This document shows, in pieces, positions 35,397-38,781 of a stretch of DNA of 38,781 nucleotides. The position numbers and the translations under genes are program-made. Origin of the DNA: an uncultured Succinatimonas sp. (GTDB lineage: Bacteria > Pseudomonadota > Gammaproteobacteria > Enterobacterales > Succinivibrionaceae); assembly GCA_900552905.1 (NCBI GenBank), contig USBR01000005.1, positions 1-38,781 on the forward strand, read 5' to 3'. Under the pieces are notes generated by a model. That model ran no database searches. It was not told the origin of the DNA and saw only the letters and a list, made by a program, of their open reading frames with translations. Each line of letters opens with the position of its first letter. Within the stretch, counting starts at the first letter, position 1.

Positions 35397-37373
35397 ATGC
35401 CAAAAATTACTCTTCCAAATGGCGACATCAAAGAATTTGATCGCCCGGTCTCTATCTCTGAAATTGCTACTTCTATCGGTGCTGGTTTAGCCCGTGTTTG
35501 CGTTGCCGGTAAGGTTAACGGTGAGCTTCACGACGCTTGTGACTTAGTCTCTGAGGACTGTGAGGTTTGCATCATTACCCCTAAGGATAAAGAGGGTATT
35601 GAGATTATTCGTCACTCTTGCGCTCACCTCTTAGGTCACGCTATCAAGCAGTTATGGCCTAATACTAAGATGGCTATCGGTCCTGTTATCGACAATGGTT
35701 TTTATTATGACGTCGATATCGATCATAAGCTGACTGCTGAGGATTTAGAAGCTCTCGATAAGAGAATGCACGAGTTAGCTAAGACCGATTATCAGGTAAT
35801 CAAAGAAGTTGCTGATTGGCAAAAGGCTTATGATACCTTCACTGAGCGTGATGAGCCTTATAAGAAGTTAATTCTTGAAGAGAATATCGATAAAGCCGAT
35901 AAGAGCATCGGTTTATATCACCACAATGAATACGTCGACATGTGCCGTGGTCCGCACGTCCCGCACATGGGCTTCTGCCAGTTCTTCAAGCTCACTCACT
36001 TTGCTGGTGCTTACTGGCGTGGTGACTCTAAGAATAAGATGTTACAGCGTATTTACGGTTGCTGCTTTGCTAGCAAGGACGATCTTAAGACCTATATCCG
36101 TCGTCGTGAAGAGGCTGCTAAGCGCGATCACCGTGTTTTAGGTAAGAAGCTTGATTTATTCCACTTCCAACAGGAAGCTCCGGGTTTAGTTTTCTGGCAC
36201 AATGATGGCTGGACCATCTACCGCATTGTTGAGAACTTTATGCGTACTATGTTGCATAAGTATCACTACATTGAGGTCAATACCCCGCAGATCATGGATA
36301 GAGTACTGTGGGAGCGTTCTGGTCACTGGGATAAATATGCTGAGAACATGTTTACCACCAAGTCTGAGAACCGCGATTATGCTATTAAGCCTATGAACTG
36401 CCCTGGCGCAATTCAGATCTTCAATTCTCGTACCCGTTCTTATCGTGATTTACCTATAAGAATGGCTGAGTTTGGTAAGGATCACCGTAACGAGCCGTCT
36501 GGCTCCTTACACGGCTTATTACGTGTACGTGGCTTCGAGCAGGACGATGGTCACATCTTCTGTACCGATAGCCAGATCTTAGATGTAGTTTCCGACTGCA
36601 TTAAGATGGTTTACGACGTCTATAAGGTCTTTAACTTCAATAATGTTGACGTTAAGCTTTCTACCCGTCCTGAAAAGCGTATTGGCTCAGATGAGATTTG
36701 GGATCGCGCTGAGGCTGACTTAATTCAGGCCTTAGAGGCTAATAATCTCGAATACGAGTTACAGCCAGGCGAAGGTGCTTTCTACGGCCCTAAGATCGAG
36801 TTTACCTTACACGACTCCTTAGATAGAGCTTGGCAGTGCGGTACCGTACAGTTAGACTTCTCCTTACCGGCTCGTTTAGGTGCTCACTATATTGGTGAGG
36901 ACAATCAGGAGCACGTACCGGTAATGATTCACCGTGCGATGTTAGGTTCCTTAGAGCGCTTTATCGGTATCTTAACTGAAGAGTACGCAGGTTCCTTCCC
37001 GACCTGGTTATCTCCGGTTCAGGCTATAGTTATGAATATCACCGACGATCAGGTTGATTATGCTAAGTCTGTCTGTGATAAGCTCGATGAGGCAGGCTTA
37101 CGTGTCAGAACCGATCTGCGCAATGATAAGATTGGCTTTAAGGTCCGTGAGGCCACCTTAATGCACATTCCTTATATGATTGTCTGTGGTGCCCGCGAAG
37201 CTCAGGAAGGCAAGGTAGCCGTTCGTACCCGTAAGGGTGCAGATTTAGGCTCAATGTCAATTGAGGACTTGATTAAGCTGATAAATTCAGATATCATATC
37301 GCGCAAAAACATGCCTGATGCTGATCTCGAAATCCAAAAACAGCGAGATGAGCAGGAGCGTGCTAAAGATTAA
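35397..37373 (+). CDS. thrS: Threonyl-tRNA synthetase
   Basis: ThrRS is a class II synthetase that charges tRNA-Thr. The 658-residue protein has the N-terminal TGS domain (1 to about 62), the editing domain with [14 protein letters not shown] zinc/catalytic histidines, the catalytic core ([20 protein letters not shown], motif 2 [13 protein letters not shown], motif 3 [19 protein letters not shown] region) and the C-terminal anticodon-binding domain from about 540. The C-terminus is longer than in E. coli (642) by a charged tail. The weak AAGG ribosome binding site, 10 nt upstream, sits beside an operator-like hairpin. It heads thrS-infC-rpmI-rplT. Confidence 0.97.
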   Translation: MPKITLPNGDIKEFDRPVSISEIATSIGAGLARVCVAGKVNGELHDACDLVSEDCEVCIITPKDKEGIEIIRHSCAHLLGHAIKQLWPNTKMAIGPVIDNGFYYDVDIDHKLTAEDLEALDKRMHELAKTDYQVIKEVADWQKAYDTFTERDEPYKKLILEENIDKADKSIGLYHHNEYVDMCRGPHVPHMGFCQFFKLTHFAGAYWRGDSKNKMLQRIYGCCFASKDDLKTYIRRREEAAKRDHRVLGKKLDLFHFQQEAPGLVFWHNDGWTIYRIVENFMRTMLHKYHYIEVNTPQIMDRVLWERSGHWDKYAENMFTTKSENRDYAIKPMNCPGAIQIFNSRTRSYRDLPIRMAEFGKDHRNEPSGSLHGLLRVRGFEQDDGHIFCTDSQILDVVSDCIKMVYDVYKVFNFNNVDVKLSTRPEKRIGSDEIWDRAEADLIQALEANNLEYELQPGEGAFYGPKIEFTLHDSLDRAWQCGTVQLDFSLPARLGAHYIGEDNQEHVPVMIHRAMLGSLERFIGILTEEYAGSFPTWLSPVQAIVMNITDDQVDYAKSVCDKLDEAGLRVRTDLRNDKIGFKVREATLMHIPYMIVCGAREAQEGKVAVRTRKGADLGSMSIEDLIKLINSDIISRKNMPDADLEIQKQRDEQERAKD

Positions 37374-37421
37374 CTGCTTTTAAGCTTTGAATCTTGATGA
37401 TTTTTGTTAGGAGAACTTGCT

Positions 37422-37964
37422 ATAAACAACAATAGGAAGACCGGTAAATCTTTCCAAAAGAACCGGATTAACAACGATATCAGATGCCGTGAAGTGCGTC
37501 TGTTAGGCGAGGACAATGAACTTGTCGGTGTTATGCCGACAGTTGAAGCTTTGCGTATGGCTAAGGAGCGCGGCATTGATTTGGTTGAAATCAGCCCCAA
37601 TGCAGAGCCCCCTGTATGCCGTTTGATTGAATATGGCAAGTTCCTTTACGAGAAGAGTAAAGACGCAAAGAAGAAAAAGCAAAAGGTTGTTCAGGTTAAG
37701 GAAATCAAATTCCGTCCTGGAACAGACGAAGGCGATTATCAGGTTAAACTACGCAACCTGATTCGCTTCCTCGAAGAGGGCAACAAGGCTAAGGTGACCT
37801 TGCGCTTCCGCGGTCGCGAGATGGCGCATCAGCACTTAGGTTTAGATGTCCTTAAGCGTGTAGAAGAAGATCTATGCGTTACTCGGGATTTAGCTACTGT
37901 TGAGTCTTCCTCACGTGTTGAGGGCAGACAGGCAACTATGGTTTTAGCCCCGAAGAAAAAATAG
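37422..37964 (+). CDS. infC: Translation initiation factor IF-3, with AUA start codon
   Basis: IF-3 binds the 30S subunit, prevents premature 50S joining and checks the start codon. The 180-residue length (same as E. coli), the N-domain [11 protein letters not shown] and [14 protein letters not shown], and the C-domain [22 protein letters not shown] region are all clear. No ATG, GTG or TTG lies in frame between the AGGAG at 37409-37413 and the conserved body. The AUA at 37422 sits 8 nt after that site and is the natural start. E. coli infC uses AUU, which IF-3 represses by discriminating against rare start codons; AUA here implies the same control. Confidence 0.93.
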   Translation: MNNNRKTGKSFQKNRINNDIRCREVRLLGEDNELVGVMPTVEALRMAKERGIDLVEISPNAEPPVCRLIEYGKFLYEKSKDAKKKKQKVVQVKEIKFRPGTDEGDYQVKLRNLIRFLEEGNKAKVTLRFRGREMAHQHLGLDVLKRVEEDLCVTRDLATVESSSRVEGRQATMVLAPKKK

Positions 37965-37965
37965 A

Positions 37966-38026
37966 CTCAGGGTATCAAGTACTATATGCCCCTGTGAATA
38001 ATGGGGGTATAAGTCTCCTGTTTTTT
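37966..38026 (+). promoter_or_regulatory. Structured infC-rpmI intergenic region
   Basis: TATGCCCC (37985-37992) can pair with GGGGGTATA (38003-38011) with one bulge. CAGGG (37968-37972) can pair instead with CCCTG (37990-37994), so the folds exclude each other. TTTTTT follows at 38021. In E. coli this region binds ribosomal protein L20 to repress rpmI and rplT; a similar role is inferred. Confidence 0.4.
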
Positions 38027-38061
38027 GTTTAAACTGCAATATTTAAATGCGGAGTTTATAA

Positions 38062-38274
38062 ATGGCTGGTAAAGTCAAGGTCAAAATGAAGACCGATAGA
38101 GGCGTCGCTAAGCGCTTTAAGAAAACCGGTAGCGGTCACTACAAGTGCCGTCACCAGAACTTACGTCACATCCTCACTAAGAAGACTGCTAAACGTAAGC
38201 GTAATTTACGTAACATGGTTTACGTCAAGACTTGTAATCTGCGCGCTGTAATGCGTCAGTTACCTTACGCATAA
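38062..38274 (+). CDS. rpmI: 50S ribosomal protein L35
   Basis: L35 is a small basic protein of the large subunit. The 70-residue sequence carries the family core [16 protein letters not shown] and [18 protein letters not shown] and ends in LPYA, as in E. coli (65 residues). The five extra residues are mainly at the N-terminus. GGAG lies 7 nt before the ATG. It sits between infC and rplT, with a 97-nt structured gap upstream and a 19-nt gap downstream. Confidence 0.97.
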   Translation: MAGKVKVKMKTDRGVAKRFKKTGSGHYKCRHQNLRHILTKKTAKRKRNLRNMVYVKTCNLRAVMRQLPYA

Positions 38275-38293
38275 TAGCTGGAGGATATAAAAA

Positions 38294-38650
38294 ATGGCTA
38301 GAGTTAAGCGCGGTGTTGTTGCCCATGCCCGTCACAAGAAAGTCTTAGATGCTGCTAAAGGCTACTATGGTGCTCGTTCACGTACTTATCGTGTTGCTGT
38401 TCAGGCTGTTACTAAGGCCGGTCAGTACGCTTATCGTGATCGTCGTCAGAAGAAGCGTCAGTTCCGTGAGCTTTGGATCGTCCGTATCAATGCTGCTGCC
38501 CGTCAGCACGATTTAAGCTACAGCCAGTTAATCAATGGCTTAAGAAAGGCTAACATTGATATCGATCGTAAGGTTCTCTCTGACTTAGCTATCAACGATA
38601 AGGAAGCCTTCAAGGTAATCGCTGATATGGCTCGTGCAGCTTTAAACTAA
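38294..38650 (+). CDS. rplT: 50S ribosomal protein L20
   Basis: L20 binds 23S rRNA early in large-subunit assembly and in E. coli also represses its own operon. The 118-residue length is exact for the family. The N-terminal basic extension ([18 protein letters not shown]) and the globular part with [26 protein letters not shown] are typical. GGAGG lies 8-9 nt before the ATG. It is the last gene before a strong terminator. Confidence 0.98.
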   Translation: MARVKRGVVAHARHKKVLDAAKGYYGARSRTYRVAVQAVTKAGQYAYRDRRQKKRQFRELWIVRINAAARQHDLSYSQLINGLRKANIDIDRKVLSDLAINDKEAFKVIADMARAALN

Positions 38651-38671
38651 GATAGAGCTTAATCTATGAAA

Positions 38672-38707
38672 AAAAGGCTACGCCCATCAAGGTGTAGCTT
38701 TTTTTTT
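38672..38707 (+). terminator. Intrinsic terminator of the thrS-rplT operon
   Basis: GCTACGCC (38677-38684) pairs with GGTGTAGC (38691-38698), with one G-T pair and a 6-nt loop, followed by nine T. Five A precede the stem. Confidence 0.93.
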
Positions 38708-38729
38708 GGTTCTTCCGTATTGGTGTTGG

Positions 38730-38776
38730 AATCTCTGATGGGTAGTAACATAATTTAACATCCATTAGAGATTTTT
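38730..38776 (+). terminator. Second terminator-like hairpin at the window end
   Basis: AATCTCTGATGG (38730-38741) pairs with CCATTAGAGATT (38762-38773) over 12 bp with one G-T pair and a 20-nt loop. The T run at 38772-38776 follows. It could be a backup terminator or an attenuator for the next gene, which lies outside the window. Confidence 0.55.
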
Positions 38777-38781
38777 TAACA

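Noticed and set aside
35242..35490. Open frame running through the thrS leader into thrS in another frame
   Set aside because: No homology, no consistent ribosome binding site, and it overlaps the conserved thrS start in the wrong frame.
37404..37421. TTG start for infC with six extra residues
   Set aside because: That codon lies before the AGGAG site, has no site of its own, and would give residues not found in the family.

Overview
This window looks like ordinary core chromosome of an AT-rich gammaproteobacterium. The sequence shows several gene orders known from gammaproteobacteria: ftsK-lolA-rarA-serS, cvpA-purF, serB-radA, purH-purD and thrS-infC-rpmI-rplT. It also holds families typical of that class (Rsd, YjaG, an OapA/LysM-type M23 endopeptidase, a YejM/PbgA-like protein, TrmL) and an outer-membrane porin, so the cell is diderm. 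TTA is the favoured leucine codon even in ribosomal-protein genes. My best guess is the Succinivibrionaceae/Aeromonadales neighbourhood, but that is an inference from style and not a proven assignment.

Layout, left half. Bases 1-4754 carry a tightly packed + strand operon, prfC-tatD-serB-radA, behind a good sigma70-type promoter. rsd faces it tail to tail with no gap. The M23 endopeptidase gene (-) and yjaG (+) diverge. yjaG overlaps the 3' end of a TSUP permease gene (-). purH-purD (-) follows and ends in a long terminator. The 0.4 kb AT-rich gap between purH and hup holds two structured leaders, one on each strand. hup (HU), pgm, and a HAD phosphatase with a YddA-like ABC exporter follow on the + strand.

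Layout, right half. An alanine/glycine:cation symporter, a DedA protein and TrmL lie on the - strand. The + strand cluster ftsK-lolA-rarA-serS-cvpA-purF (20.5-29.8 kb) joins chromosome segregation, lipoprotein transport, replication-fork maintenance, seryl-tRNA charging and the first step of purine synthesis. An AraC-type regulator (-), a YejM/PbgA-like envelope protein (+) and a highly expressed porin (+) follow. Two identical tRNA-Val(GAC) genes (-) come next, and the translation operon thrS-infC-rpmI-rplT closes the window.

I saw no insertion sequence, prophage, CRISPR array, toxin-antitoxin pair or defence system, and no wholly new gene system. The most interesting material is regulatory. 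infC appears to start at AUA. The thrS leader carries a tRNA-Thr anticodon-arm mimic next to its ribosome binding site, plus two tiny in-frame ORFs. The hup and purH leaders contain terminator-like hairpins. A LacI-family operator-like palindrome lies upstream of the porin. The YejM-like protein also seems to keep metal ligands that the E. coli protein has lost. All of these rest on reading the sequence by eye and need computation or experiment.
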